This document shows, piece after piece, positions 8,405 through 17,498 of a stretch of 64,000 bases of DNA. Position 1 is the stretch's first letter, and the number at the start of each line of letters is the position of its first letter. The notes beneath the pieces were generated by a model. The model was given only the letters and a program-made list of their open reading frames with translations, had not been told where the DNA came from and made no database searches. The stretch comes from Mesorhizobium sp. RMAD-H1 (GTDB lineage: Bacteria; Pseudomonadota; Alphaproteobacteria; Rhizobiales; Rhizobiaceae): the NCBI RefSeq assembly GCF_014191375.1, contig NZ_JACHWN010000012.1, forward strand, positions 30,672 to 94,671, read 5' to 3'. The translations under genes were made by a program, and so were the position numbers.

Positions 8405-9427
8405 ATGTCGGTTGCTTCAGGTGAAGCGCGTGCCGTCGCCGGCGCAAGCGGCCCCAGTGGCGAAACACTGCATAAGCTTTCGGCATTGCTGACACTGGCG
8501 TTGCTGATTGCGATCTTCGCCTTCGGAAATGCCGCCTTTCTGTCGGTCAATAATGGCCTGACCGTTTTGCTGCAGACCTCAGTCATCGGCGTGCTGGGGA
8601 TCGGCATGACGATGGTGATTATCACCGGCGGCATCGATTTGAGCGTCGGCTCTGTTCTTGCGCTGTCGGGAACGGTAACCGGAATGCTCGTTAAGGCCGG
8701 CATACCGGTTCCGGCGGGCATGGCAGCCGGCATTGCCGTCGGGGCGCTATGCGGGCTCGCGAACGGCCTGGTTATAACCAAGATGCGGATCACGCCATTC
8801 GTCGCGACATTGGGAATGATGCTCATCGCACGTGGCACAGCCCTGCAACTGACCGGCGCCGCCCCCATTTCGCAACTGGGCGAGGCTTTCGGGCGCCTGG
8901 GCAATGGCGCGCTGTTCCGTTTTGTCGAAAAGCAGCCGAACGGCCTTTCGAAGGTGATCTTTCCCGGCATACCTTATCCAGCGATCGTGCTTTTGATCGT
9001 GGCCATTGCCGCGGCCTTCATACTGCGCCGCCGCGCTCTCGGCCGTCATATCTACGCTACCGGCTCGAATGAAGAGGCGGCGCGCCTCTCCGGCGTTAAT
9101 GTGGACCGCACCAAAATCGCGGCTTACGTCCTGTCAGGTGCGTTGGCAGGGCTTGCAGGTAACATCCTGATGTCGCGCCTAGTCACCGCGCAGCCGAATG
9201 AGGGCGTGATGTATGAACTCGATGCAATCGCGTCCGCGGTGATCGGGGGAGCCTCACTTATGGGCGGCGTCGGTACGATTTCCGGCACCATGATCGGCGC
9301 CTTCATTATCGGAGTGCTCCGCAACGGTTTGAACATGGCCGGCGTCTCGGCCTTCATCCAGCAAATCATCATCGGCTTCGTCGTCATTCTGGCCGTATTC
9401 GTCGACCAGTTGCGCAGCCGCAGGTGA
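8405..9427 (+). CDS. Ribose-type sugar ABC transporter, permease
   Basis: This 340-residue inner-membrane protein of the BPD_transp_2 (RbsC/XylH) family has about ten hydrophobic segments and the family-typical IITGGIDLSVGSVLALSG loop and AISAVIGGASLMGGVGTISGT-like stretch near the end. It forms the channel for a monosaccharide taken up by the CUT2 system encoded here together with the binding protein and ATPase downstream. The ATG at 8405 follows a GAGGGGA ribosome site; an upstream in-frame start at 8351 has none. A substrate cannot be named from the permease. Confidence 0.9.
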   Translation: MSVASGEARAVAGASGPSGETLHKLSALLTLALLIAIFAFGNAAFLSVNNGLTVLLQTSVIGVLGIGMTMVIITGGIDLSVGSVLALSGTVTGMLVKAGIPVPAGMAAGIAVGALCGLANGLVITKMRITPFVATLGMMLIARGTALQLTGAAPISQLGEAFGRLGNGALFRFVEKQPNGLSKVIFPGIPYPAIVLLIVAIAAAFILRRRALGRHIYATGSNEEAARLSGVNVDRTKIAAYVLSGALAGLAGNILMSRLVTAQPNEGVMYELDAIASAVIGGASLMGGVGTISGTMIGAFIIGVLRNGLNMAGVSAFIQQIIIGFVVILAVFVDQLRSRR

Positions 9428-9464
9428 CTGAGCAGCAGCAGTCTTCAACTTGGGAGGAGAAACT

Positions 9465-10403
9465 ATGAGGATTACCCTGAAAGCCGCTCTCGCCATTGGG
9501 GCCGTTCTGGCGTTTCCGGCGGCAGCAATGGCGGGCGAGATCGCCGTCATCGTCAAGACGACCAACTCCAACTTCTGGCAAAACGTCAACAAAGGTGCCT
9601 CGGCTGCGATCGAGGGAACCGGGCACACGCTGACCTTCGACGGGCCTGCGGCGGAATCTGCCGTGGCCGACGAGGTAAATCTTGTCGACAACGCGGTGAA
9701 CCGCGGCGTCGCGGGCATTGTCCTGGCCCCTTCCGATCCCGAAGCGCTGGTCCCGGCGGTAAAGCGTGCCAATGAGGCGGGCATTCCCGTCGCCATCATC
9801 GACTCGGCGCTCGGGAAAGATGGGGCAGGCACATACCAGACCTTTTTGTCCACTGATAATTGCGCGGCGGGCAAGCTGGCCGCCGATAAAATGATCCAAC
9901 TGACCGGTGGTGAAGGCAAGGTGGCCGTCATGTCCTATGTTGCCGGCGTCGGCTCGGAAATTGGGCGTGTTGGCTGTTTCGTCGAGCAGATCAAGGCGAA
10001 TTCGAAGATGGAGATCGTCGGACCTTATTATTCGCAGTCTCAGATGGCGACGGCACTGAACCAGACCACGGACGTGCTGGCCGCCAATCCTGACCTGAAG
10101 GGCATCTTTGGCGCCAATGAACCCACGGCGGTAGGCATGGGACGGGCGCTCCAGCAATCGGGCAAGGCCGGGCAGGTTGCGGCCGTCGGCTTTGATGGCA
10201 ATGAAGACCTTCAGGCCTTTGTCAGGGAGGGTGTGCTGGATGGCACGCTCGTCCAGGGCTCGTTCCAAATGGGCGAATTGGGGGTCAAAGCCGTGGTCGA
10301 CCTGATTGCCGGCAAGACAGTCGAACCTCAGATTGATACCGGGGTCGTCTATGTCACCAAAGAGAATCTCGACTCGGCCGAGGCGAAGAACGTCCTTTAC
10401 TGA
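9465..10403 (+). CDS. Sugar ABC transporter, periplasmic binding protein
   Basis: The product is 312 residues with a clear signal peptide cut near residue 23 (FPAAAMA), then a periplasmic binding protein fold of the Peripla_BP_4 type. Family marks include EIAVIVKTTNSNFWQNVNKGA at the first strand, GIVLAPSDPEALVPAV, a hinge YQTFLSTDN and GFDGNEDLQAFVREG. These proteins capture pentoses, hexoses or autoinducer-2-like sugars. The ATG at 9465 has a GGGAGGAGA ribosome site and the gene follows the permease by 37 bases, so both are in one transcript. Confidence 0.9.
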   Translation: MRITLKAALAIGAVLAFPAAAMAGEIAVIVKTTNSNFWQNVNKGASAAIEGTGHTLTFDGPAAESAVADEVNLVDNAVNRGVAGIVLAPSDPEALVPAVKRANEAGIPVAIIDSALGKDGAGTYQTFLSTDNCAAGKLAADKMIQLTGGEGKVAVMSYVAGVGSEIGRVGCFVEQIKANSKMEIVGPYYSQSQMATALNQTTDVLAANPDLKGIFGANEPTAVGMGRALQQSGKAGQVAAVGFDGNEDLQAFVREGVLDGTLVQGSFQMGELGVKAVVDLIAGKTVEPQIDTGVVYVTKENLDSAEAKNVLY

Positions 10404-10470
10404 CGGACCATCCGGGCGGCGCGCACGCCGTCCGGACTGTTTCGACCGATGATGGATAAAGAGCAGGACC

Positions 10471-11241
10471 ATGACGCCTCTAGTGGAAATGATTGATATC
10501 GAGAAGCATTTCGGCGGAATCCATGCCGTAAACGGGGTGTCGCTAGATCTTCATCCGGGCGAAGTGGTTGGTGTTTTAGGTCACAATGGGGCGGGGAAGT
10601 CGTGCCTGATGCGCATCCTGTCGGGCGCGATGCGGGCAAGTGCAGGCGAGATACGGGTGGGCGGAGAGAAGGTCGAGTTCCACTCGCCCCATGATGCACG
10701 CAGTTTTGGCATTGAAACCATCTATCAGACCCTTGCCCTGGCGGATCATCTGGACGCGCCGGCAAACTTGTTTCTCGGGCGGGAGTTGCGGACCCGTTGG
10801 GGCAATCTGGACGATAAGCGGATGATGGAGGAAGCTCGGAAGGTGCTTGCTCGGCTGAATCCGAATTTTCGCAATCTGAGCGACGCGGTTTCGCGTCTGT
10901 CAGGCGGGCAACGTCAGGTGATCGCCATAGCCCGCGCGGTCTATTTCAATGCCAAGGTCCTGATCATGGATGAGCCCACTGCAGCGCTTGGTCCGGCAGA
11001 AACAGCGATGGTTGGAAAATTGATCAAGCAACTGCGGCAGGAGGGCGTAGGCATCTTCCTGATCAGTCACGATATGCACGACGTTTTCGACCTATGCGAC
11101 CGCATCGTCATCATGAACCGTGGCAACAGTGTCGGATCGTATCGAATCGATGAAGTTTCCAAGGACGACGTGCTGAGTCTGATCATCAAGGGATCGCTGC
11201 CAGAGGACTGGACGCAGCGCAACCGAGAGAGGCTGCAATGA
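10471..11241 (+). CDS. Sugar ABC transporter, single-domain ATPase
   Basis: This 256-residue ATPase has Walker A GHNGAGKS (37-44), the signature LSGGQRQ, Walker [13 protein letters not shown] and the switch His in LISHDMHDV. Ribose-type (CUT2) systems usually have a duplicated ATPase of about 500 residues; the single-domain form here is the FrcA/XylG-like short type found in rhizobia and works as a homodimer. It follows the binding-protein gene by 67 bases and ends in an ATGA overlap with a 34-codon ORF, so the operon once continued further. Confidence 0.88.
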   Translation: MTPLVEMIDIEKHFGGIHAVNGVSLDLHPGEVVGVLGHNGAGKSCLMRILSGAMRASAGEIRVGGEKVEFHSPHDARSFGIETIYQTLALADHLDAPANLFLGRELRTRWGNLDDKRMMEEARKVLARLNPNFRNLSDAVSRLSGGQRQVIAIARAVYFNAKVLIMDEPTAALGPAETAMVGKLIKQLRQEGVGIFLISHDMHDVFDLCDRIVIMNRGNSVGSYRIDEVSKDDVLSLIIKGSLPEDWTQRNRERLQ

Positions 11242-11342
11242 CCGTGATCGAATGGATCGAGGCGCGCACGTTGATTGCCGGCACCCGTTTCAAGCCGGGA
11301 AAATTCGAGCTGCGCAAGGCGGCTGCCTCACACCGCGCCTGA
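11238..11342 (+). CDS. 34-codon ORF at the cut end of the sugar operon
   Basis: The ORF starts inside the ATPase stop (ATGA, 11238-11241), which is the pattern of a translationally coupled next gene. It encodes only 34 residues ([15 protein letters not shown] to KAAASHRA). The next 200 bases contain stops in every frame and no further gene on this strand. It is best read as the beginning of a lost catabolic gene. No family can be assigned from so short a piece. Confidence 0.4.
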   Translation: MTVIEWIEARTLIAGTRFKPGKFELRKAAASHRA

Positions 11343-11556
11343 GGGCTGGTCGCGCAGGCTGCCGGTGGATGCCGTTTAAGCGCATTCCTCGGTCGTCCGG
11401 CCGTGATCTAGCCGATACCGGCTCTTTCGATATGCGTTGAGCAGCATGCTTAAGGGGGCAAGTCGGTAGTGCTGTTCACCCGATGTTCAGGCTCGGTTTC
11501 ACAAACTGTGCCAAATACGACGGGTTGGCCGGTGGCTGAATAGGAGGATACCCACG

Positions 11557-11859
11557 ATGAGAACTCTCGGCTTCGTTACGGCTGTCGGCGTTGCTCTCAC
11601 GACGTGGACGGGCGGAGCCACGGCCGATCCATGGAAGGACGAAAGCGGGCATGGGCGCCGGATTAGCCGCCATCATCACTATGAAGACCACCGGTCGCGA
11701 CGCGATTATCGCGAATACAAGCGCTATTCCTATAAGGAGGAATTGCGACGTGGCCGTTGCAAGATAGAACGGAAGTGGGTTCACGACGAATACAAGGAGG
11801 AGATTAAGTGCAAGCGCGGCTCTAGGCGTCCTGTTTACTACGATTATTACCGTTACTAG
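11557..11859 (+). CDS. Small secreted Tyr/Arg/Lys-rich protein
   Basis: This 100-residue protein has a signal peptide ending near residue 23 (GGATA/DP). The mature part is very rich in His, Arg, Lys and Tyr (SRHHHYEDHRSRRDYREYKRYSYKEEL) with two Cys (RGRCKIERKW and EEIKCKRG) spaced for a disulfide. The C-terminus is tyrosine-rich. The ATG at 11557 follows AGGAGG by 8 bases. No known domain is recognised. It should be periplasmic or cell-surface; a cationic envelope-binding role is only a guess. Confidence 0.65.
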   Translation: MRTLGFVTAVGVALTTWTGGATADPWKDESGHGRRISRHHHYEDHRSRRDYREYKRYSYKEELRRGRCKIERKWVHDEYKEEIKCKRGSRRPVYYDYYRY

Positions 11860-11945
11860 CTTGCGCGGGAGCAGCGTCGAACGTGTTGTCACTGTCAGCG
11901 CTTCCGACAGTCACTTGCACCGGCCTATCTCTGTTCAGCGGAAGG

Positions 11946-12974
11946 TTACTGTGATGTCCTTTCTCCGCCTGGGCGCTTCTTGTGCGGGAAGGCGGCTGCG
12001 GTTGCGATCACAGCGAGACTACTACCGACCAACATGTCCTGCACACGCTCGATGAATAATCCTTGCACGCGGGTCGAGCCGAACTCGGCAAGATCGTAGG
12101 CGATGAGGATCAGTGCCGTGATTATCGTGGTATGCAGCCAATAGCGGCGCGCAAAATGATGCGGCGTCAACAGCGCAAGAATGATAATCGCCACGCATAA
12201 TAAAGCCGGTGGACCGAACAGCCTGACGATCAACCAGGCGCCCATAACACCCGCAAACGTTCCGACCGTGCGCTCCACCACACGCACATAGCTTGAGTGG
12301 GCATCCGGCTGCATCACCAACATCGTTGTCACCACCACCCAAAGCGCGTGCGGTGGGTCCAGTTCCACGCCGATCCAAAGACCAGCAACTGCAGCAAAGC
12401 CATAAGCCAGAGCAAAGCGGATCCAGCCGCCGTTTGTCGGTGATATCGCGCTAGCCGGCGAACGCAGTTGGGCCAGAGGCCCGAAGATCCAATGGTCGGT
12501 TAAACGCGTTAGTACGACCAGCACAGCCCCGCCGATCGCAAAAGCGATTTCATGTGGATTGGCCCCCGTGATCCCGACGGACACGACCATGGCCATGGCG
12601 GCAAGACGCATCGCCATGGCCTGGGCCTTGCCGATGTGATAAAGAAGGCCCGCTGCAAAGGCCATGATCGCGAAGGCGGTCCAGAAGAGCGGGTGGAAGC
12701 CAGCAAGAATGTGCCCCAGCAATATGCCTGCGAACAGGCCGGCGACACATAGGGCGAGGATGGAAAAGCGCGGTCGCAAACCGCCGTCAGCATCGGCGAA
12801 ATAAAGCAGAAGCCCGACCACACCTCCGATGAGTCCGGCTTGCGGCTGTCCTATGCCGACACCCACGACAATCGGGCCGCCGGTCGGGATCAGGCACAAA
12901 ACCGCGCGGCGCAAAGTGTCGCGATCCAGCAAGGCGGCGCGCAATGCATGCCATTGCAGCGTCACATTATCCAT
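11946..12974 (-). CDS. FUSC-family membrane protein
   Basis: The 342-residue product has two blocks of about five hydrophobic helices (residues about 25-150 and 205-320) joined by a polar linker. The second block carries the fusaric-acid-resistance-like motif WVVVTTMLVMQPDAHSSYVRVVERTVGTFAGVMGAWL, the core of the FUSC/aromatic-acid-exporter repeat. Members export aromatic or other weak acids. The ATG at 12974 is preferred because the upstream in-frame alternative (TTG 13040) only adds a non-conserved leader. It stands alone, with a gene-poor AT-richer stretch upstream. Confidence 0.8.
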   Translation of the reverse strand: MDNVTLQWHALRAALLDRDTLRRAVLCLIPTGGPIVVGVGIGQPQAGLIGGVVGLLLYFADADGGLRPRFSILALCVAGLFAGILLGHILAGFHPLFWTAFAIMAFAAGLLYHIGKAQAMAMRLAAMAMVVSVGITGANPHEIAFAIGGAVLVVLTRLTDHWIFGPLAQLRSPASAISPTNGGWIRFALAYGFAAVAGLWIGVELDPPHALWVVVTTMLVMQPDAHSSYVRVVERTVGTFAGVMGAWLIVRLFGPPALLCVAIIILALLTPHHFARRYWLHTTIITALILIAYDLAEFGSTRVQGLFIERVQDMLVGSSLAVIATAAAFPHKKRPGGERTSQ

Positions 12975-13040
12975 CAGGCATGAATGGAGTGTAGCAGAAA
13001 TAGAAAGCTTTTTGAAAAACATTGATAAGTATTCATCCAA

Positions 13041-13662
13041 ATATCCAATATAGGTTCTGCCATCCTTAAGATGGGGTTACATCGGATAACTGCGATATCT
13101 GATCGAATTCGCGCATGTTTGTGTATATATGGCCGCTCGGTGGCGCAGGTCCTGACCGCATTGGATTCCGCTGGAACAGATTTTCTTATGTTTTTCAGAC
13201 TTATGAGCATTCTGTTGAACGCGCTCGCTTTAGATTCACGAGGTGCTGGCAGAATTCGTATGAATCCAGCGTAAGGCAACTCATTCATATCACCCGAGGT
13301 ACAACGCCGGCTGGCCGGGGACCACCGTAGGCGGCGGAAGAAGTTTCAGGGAAATCTCCACCTTCGAGCCATTAGGTCGGCCCTCAAATTCGAGCAATCC
13401 AACACGGACTAGCCTGCTTCGTGTATTTCTTCGCTATAGGGCGCTGGTGATCGGGTGGACACGCCTGCACTGTGTGCTTGTGCGACGACGCTGTCATAGA
13501 GCTGGACCTAAATGAAGTCGTCCCTCGCGACAGACGTTAGGAGCCTCAGCGGCATTCCGAGATCCGGCCACCGAAGCTATGGACGATCCGACTTGCGATA
13601 TGCAAAACTGGTCCGACCAGAGGGGCGGCGTACGATCGCCCATGGTAGTCTTGGGAGGAATA
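13041..13662. other. Intergenic stretch with a possible regulator relic
   Basis: There is no convincing complete gene. On the minus strand, 13290-13450 gives an open frame reading RLVRVGLLEFEGRPNGSKVEISLKLL in part, followed by LPPPTVVPGQP. This is reminiscent of the last residues of a LacI-type regulator, but the match is short and uncertain. The remainder shows no signature. The last 30 bases hold the ribosome site (GGAGGA) of the M24 gene. Confidence 0.35.
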
Positions 13663-14856
13663 ATGGTGGATATCGACGCGCTTCACACGGCCCGCACCGT
13701 GGCACCCTTCGACACGAGCCGCCTGGATACACTCATGGAACAGGCCGGCATCGATGTGCTCGTCGCCACATCCAAGCACAACATCCAATACTTGCTCGGC
13801 GGTTACAGATTCATCTTCTTTTCGGCCATGGACGCGATCGGGCACAGCCGATACCTGCCCGTCGTCATTTACGAAAAGGGGCGCGCCGACAATGCCGCTT
13901 ATGTGGCGAACCGGATGGAGGGTGGTGAGCACCAGAATCGTCCGTTCTGGACGCCCGCGTTCTACCCGCAGAGCTGGGGCACGCTGGACGCTGCCGCCCG
14001 TGCGGTCGAGCATCTGACGAAGATTGGAAAACGGGAGGCGCGCATCGGCATCGAGCCCTCGTTCCTGCCGGTAGATGTTTACAGAGTGTTTTGCGACCGG
14101 CTTGATGGTGCGACCTTCGTCGATGCGACCGGCATGCTGGAGCGCATGCGTGCGGTTAAGGCACCGGAAGAATTGGAGAAGCTGCGGACGGCCTCCGAAC
14201 GTATCACCGACGCCATGACGACGACGATCGCCTGGGCGCGCGAGGGCACCACCAAGACCGAGATCATCGAGCGGCTACGACGGGAGGAGACGAATCGTGG
14301 CCTGCAGTTCGAATACTGCCTGCTGACCCTCGGATCGAGCCACAACCGCGCAGCCTCGGACCAAGCCTGGCGGGAGGGAGAGGTGCTCTCCATCGATTCC
14401 GGCGGAAACTACAAAGGTTATATCGGCGATCTCTGCCGCATGGGCGTGCTGGGCGATCCGGATACCGAACTGGAGGATCTGCTCAGCGAAGTGGAAACGG
14501 TCCAGCAGGCGGCGTTCTCAAAAATACGTGCAGGCGCTGCAGGTGGCGATATGATCGCCCATGCCGAAAGCGTGCTGAAGGCCTCAAAAGTCGCCGCGTT
14601 CACGGATTTCTTCGCCCATGGGATGGGCCTTATCACGCATGAGGCACCGTTCCTGGTGACCAACCATCCTGTCACCTATGAGGGCGTCGACGCCGCCCGC
14701 CCGCTGGAGGCCGGCATGGTGCTATCAGTGGAGACGACAATGCTCCATCCCTCTCGCGGCTTCATCAAACTCGAGGACACGCTGGCGGTGACCGCGGACG
14801 GCTATGAAATGTTCGGCGAGCGCGGCCGCGGCTGGAACCTCGGCGCGGCGGCATAG
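13663..14856 (+). CDS. M24-family peptidase-like enzyme (Xaa-Pro aminopeptidase/creatinase type)
   Basis: The 397-residue protein has an N-terminal creatinase-like domain (to about 165) and a pita-bread C-terminal domain. Likely metal ligands are visible in order: Asp in SIDSGGNYKGYIGD (both Asp), His in HGMGLITHEAP, Glu in SVETTML and Glu in KLEDTLAV. This set matches dinuclear aminopeptidase P relatives rather than metal-free creatinase. The ATG at 13663 has a GGAGGA site. It converges on the cupin/PEP-hydrolase-like/Tm-1-like operon and may act on the same substrate. That substrate is unknown; it could be a dipeptide or an amide. Confidence 0.82.
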   Translation: MVDIDALHTARTVAPFDTSRLDTLMEQAGIDVLVATSKHNIQYLLGGYRFIFFSAMDAIGHSRYLPVVIYEKGRADNAAYVANRMEGGEHQNRPFWTPAFYPQSWGTLDAAARAVEHLTKIGKREARIGIEPSFLPVDVYRVFCDRLDGATFVDATGMLERMRAVKAPEELEKLRTASERITDAMTTTIAWAREGTTKTEIIERLRREETNRGLQFEYCLLTLGSSHNRAASDQAWREGEVLSIDSGGNYKGYIGDLCRMGVLGDPDTELEDLLSEVETVQQAAFSKIRAGAAGGDMIAHAESVLKASKVAAFTDFFAHGMGLITHEAPFLVTNHPVTYEGVDAARPLEAGMVLSVETTMLHPSRGFIKLEDTLAVTADGYEMFGERGRGWNLGAAA

Positions 14857-14896
14857 GGGCAGGCATGCCCGCCTGCGTTGCCTATGGCCGTCACTG

Positions 14897-15319
14897 TTAC
14901 ACCGCGCCGGCTTTCACCAAGCGGAAATCCGGCAGATCGCGGAGAGCCTTTTCGGGGCCGGCCGGCGAATAGACGACGAAAAGCTGCATCGGGCCGTCGC
15001 CGGTGTTGAGCGTCGAGTGATAGCGGCTTTCGGGAACATAGACCGTGCAACCCGGCCCGATCGTGCGCGTAACGGGTTCGCCGTTCTCGTCCTCGACCAT
15101 CTGTTCGCCAATGCCCGAAATCACGAAAATGATCTCCTCCGCCCCCGGATGGTTGTGACGGGCGTGGCCTTTTCCGGGGTTGACGTTCACAACGCCGCCA
15201 GAAAAGCGCGTTGCGCCATTGACCTCCGGCCCGACCGTCAGGGCCAGCCGTCCCCAGTCGAAGCCGAAGGCATCCACTTCGCCGGGATTAACGAAGAATT
15301 GCCGGCCATTGCTGCTCAT
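14897..15319 (-). CDS. Cupin-domain protein
   Basis: This 140-residue single-domain cupin has motif 1 at GKGHARHNHPGAEEIIFVISG (two His and a Glu as likely metal ligands) and motif 2 near YVPESRYHSTLNTGD. It is the last gene of a minus-strand operon, 23 bases after the TIM-barrel gene. Small cupins of this kind serve as isomerases, epimerases or metabolite sensors. Its partners suggest a role in the same unknown pathway. Confidence 0.85.
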   Translation of the reverse strand: MSSNGRQFFVNPGEVDAFGFDWGRLALTVGPEVNGATRFSGGVVNVNPGKGHARHNHPGAEEIIFVISGIGEQMVEDENGEPVTRTIGPGCTVYVPESRYHSTLNTGDGPMQLFVVYSPAGPEKALRDLPDFRLVKAGAV

Positions 15320-15342
15320 GTCGCTTTCCTCCCTGCAAGACC

Positions 15343-16185
15343 TTACATAGGTGCGCGCAGCGGCAGCGCCTTGAACGCCGCCGTCTGCTCGCGGATTGCC
15401 GCCTCCGCAGGCAGGCGTTCCATCGAGCTCGCACCAAAAAAACCGTGGATTCCATTGCAGCGCTCAAGGACATAGCGCGCGTCGTCAGGCATGGAGATCG
15501 GCCCTCCGTGGCAGAGCACGATAATGTCCTCCCGGACGGCCCTGGCCCCAGCTGCAATGGCGTCGATCTCCGTCACACACCGGTCCAGTGATTTGGCCGA
15601 GGATGCGCCGATGGTACCGCCGGTGGTCACCCCCATATGGGCGACTACGACATCGGCACCGGCGCGCGTCATCGCGGCCGCCTCTTTAGGATTGAAGACA
15701 TAGGGTGTGGTCAGGAGATCGAGATCATGCGCGGCGGCAATCATGTCGACCTCCAACGCATAGGACATGCCGGTCTCCTCGAAACTCTGGCGCATCACGC
15801 CATCGAAGAGGCCGATCGTCGGGAAATTTTGGACGCCGGAGAAGCCCATGTCCTTTAACTCGCCCAGGAACCGTGGCATCAGCACGAAGGGGTCGGTTCC
15901 GTTGACGCCTGCAAGCACTGGGGTCTTTTTCACCACCGGCAGCACCTCGACCGCCATCTCCTTTACGATCTCGTTGGCATTTCCGTAGGCGAGCAGGCCG
16001 GCGGCGGAGCCGCGACCGGCCATGCGGTAACGGCCCGAATTATAGATGATAATGAGGTCGACTCCGCCGGCCTCCTCGGCTTTGGCGGACAGGCCGGTTC
16101 CGGCACCGCCGCCGATGATGGGTTTGCCCTCGCCGATCATCTTTCGGAATGTCTCGAGAATTGCCTTGCGTGGAATGGCGGGCAT
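15343..16185 (-). CDS. PEP-hydrolase-like TIM-barrel protein
   Basis: The 280-residue protein belongs to the phosphoenolpyruvate hydrolase-like/IGPS-like TIM-barrel family (PEP_hydrolase domain): [37 protein letters not shown] at the start, [12 protein letters not shown], and [14 protein letters not shown] with a late [12 protein letters not shown]. In many bacteria it is encoded next to, or fused with, a Tm-1-like domain, as here (9 bases separate them). The enzymatic reaction is not established for most members. Start ATG 16185. Confidence 0.85.
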   Translation of the reverse strand: MPAIPRKAILETFRKMIGEGKPIIGGGAGTGLSAKAEEAGGVDLIIIYNSGRYRMAGRGSAAGLLAYGNANEIVKEMAVEVLPVVKKTPVLAGVNGTDPFVLMPRFLGELKDMGFSGVQNFPTIGLFDGVMRQSFEETGMSYALEVDMIAAAHDLDLLTTPYVFNPKEAAAMTRAGADVVVAHMGVTTGGTIGASSAKSLDRCVTEIDAIAAGARAVREDIIVLCHGGPISMPDDARYVLERCNGIHGFFGASSMERLPAEAAIREQTAAFKALPLRAPM

Positions 16186-16193
16186 CTTGCCTC

Positions 16194-17390
16194 TCAGTGG
16201 TGGGAGATTTCGAGAAAGGCCGCGGTTGCGGCATCGGCGAAAGCAGGGTCGTTGATGTGCGATGGCAGCCGCATGATCCTGCGCCTGGCGGTCTGGCGGA
16301 TGGTCGTTTCGAGCGCCAGGAAGAGCGCTGCGTCGGCTTCGGGGTCGAAGAAGGCGCCCCCTTCAATATCGAGTGCCGAAACGCCCTTTTCGGGGATCAA
16401 CAGCCGGACCTCTCCTTCGCAGGTATTCAGCTTATGGCCGATCCACTCGCCCAGAATGCGGCACTCGTCGGGCGTCGTGCGCATGAGTGTAACATTGGGG
16501 TTGTGCCGGTAGAGATTGCGCTGGCGCAATTGCGGCGGGATCGTTTCCGGCGCCCAGAAATTCACCATGTCGAGCGCGCCGACAGAGCCCACATAGGGAA
16601 GGCGGGTGCGGGCGACGGCGCCCAAACGATCTTGCGTGGCGGGCAAGACGCCGCCAAACAACAGGTCGCATATCTCGGTTGTCGTGATGTCGACGATGCC
16701 TGTCAGCACGCCACTGTCAGCCAGTTTCTCCATCGTGCGGCCACCGGTGCCGGTGGCATGGAAGACCATGCAGTCATAGCCATCCCGCAGGCGCTTTGCG
16801 ATGGCCGTGACACAGGGAGTCGTCACACCGAACATGGTAAGGCCGATCGAAGATTTTGAACTTTGGTGCTTGGCAGGATGCGCAACCATTCCTGCGAGTG
16901 CCTGAGCAGCATTGTGCAGGATGAGACGGCTAAGGCCGTTCAGCCCTGCGATATCGGTTACCGCCGGTATCATGACGATGTCGGAGATGTCGACATAAGG
17001 GGACACGTCTCCTGAAGCCAGGGTCGAGACCATCAGCTTGGGAATGCCGTAGGGCAGTACCCGCATTCCGGCCGTAATGATCGAGGTGCCACCCCCGCCT
17101 CCGATGCCGATGATTCCGCCGACATCCTCCCGCGAGGCGAGAAAGCGGCTGAAGGCTGTTCCCATTGCTGCAACGGCGGCTCCGCGATCATCGAGGCCGA
17201 GAACCGCCGTGACGCCGTCGGGATGAAAGGCCGCTACGTCCGCGGCCGGGATATCAGAATCGAAGATCGAAGGACGCGTGCCAACGTCGACGCGGGCCAA
17301 CGGCAGCCCACGATCCTCGATCAGGGTGGCAAGAAAGGACAATTCCTCCGCTTTGGTGTCGGCCGTACCGACCACATAGATCCGTTTCAA
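16194..17390 (-). CDS. Tm-1-like ATP-binding-domain protein (UPF0261)
   Basis: The 398-residue protein belongs to the UPF0261/Tm-1 family, whose plant member is an inhibitor of tobamovirus RNA replication. Family marks are [16 protein letters not shown] at the start, a glycine cluster [14 protein letters not shown] that binds nucleotide in Tm-1, and [14 protein letters not shown]. The start is assigned to TTG 17390, because GGAGG (17395-17399 on the other strand) is correctly spaced and family members begin exactly there. A longer start at 17492 would add about 34 unrelated residues. It is first in a three-gene operon with the TIM-barrel and cupin genes. The bacterial function is unknown. Confidence 0.85.
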   Translation of the reverse strand: MKRIYVVGTADTKAEELSFLATLIEDRGLPLARVDVGTRPSIFDSDIPAADVAAFHPDGVTAVLGLDDRGAAVAAMGTAFSRFLASREDVGGIIGIGGGGGTSIITAGMRVLPYGIPKLMVSTLASGDVSPYVDISDIVMIPAVTDIAGLNGLSRLILHNAAQALAGMVAHPAKHQSSKSSIGLTMFGVTTPCVTAIAKRLRDGYDCMVFHATGTGGRTMEKLADSGVLTGIVDITTTEICDLLFGGVLPATQDRLGAVARTRLPYVGSVGALDMVNFWAPETIPPQLRQRNLYRHNPNVTLMRTTPDECRILGEWIGHKLNTCEGEVRLLIPEKGVSALDIEGGAFFDPEADAALFLALETTIRQTARRRIMRLPSHINDPAFADAATAAFLEISHH

Positions 17391-17435
17391 GCAACCTCCC
17401 GCGGCGACCCGTTCTTCTGTTTTGCCGCTTGCGCC

Positions 17436-17469
17436 CTTATTGCAGTGGCAGGTTCCGCCGCTTATTGCA
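17436..17469. promoter_or_regulatory. Direct repeat CTTATTGCA in the tetR/Tm-1 intergenic region
   Basis: CTTATTGCA occurs at 17436-17444 and again at 17461-17469, 25 bases apart, between the divergent Tm-1-like (17390) and TetR (17499) genes. The placement suits a regulator binding site or a -35/-10 region for the minus-strand operon. No further support. Confidence 0.35.
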
Positions 17470-17498
17470 ATTTTTTGAGACGCGCGTATCATATTGAT

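Noticed and set aside
9384..10472. A 362-codon open frame on the minus strand opposite the sugar-binding-protein gene
   Set aside because: It is antisense to a well-supported secreted binding protein, rich in Arg and His, and has no family likeness.
13115..13330. A 71-codon plus-strand frame upstream of the M24 gene
   Set aside because: Aromatic/Arg-rich composition without start signal or homology; treated as noncoding.
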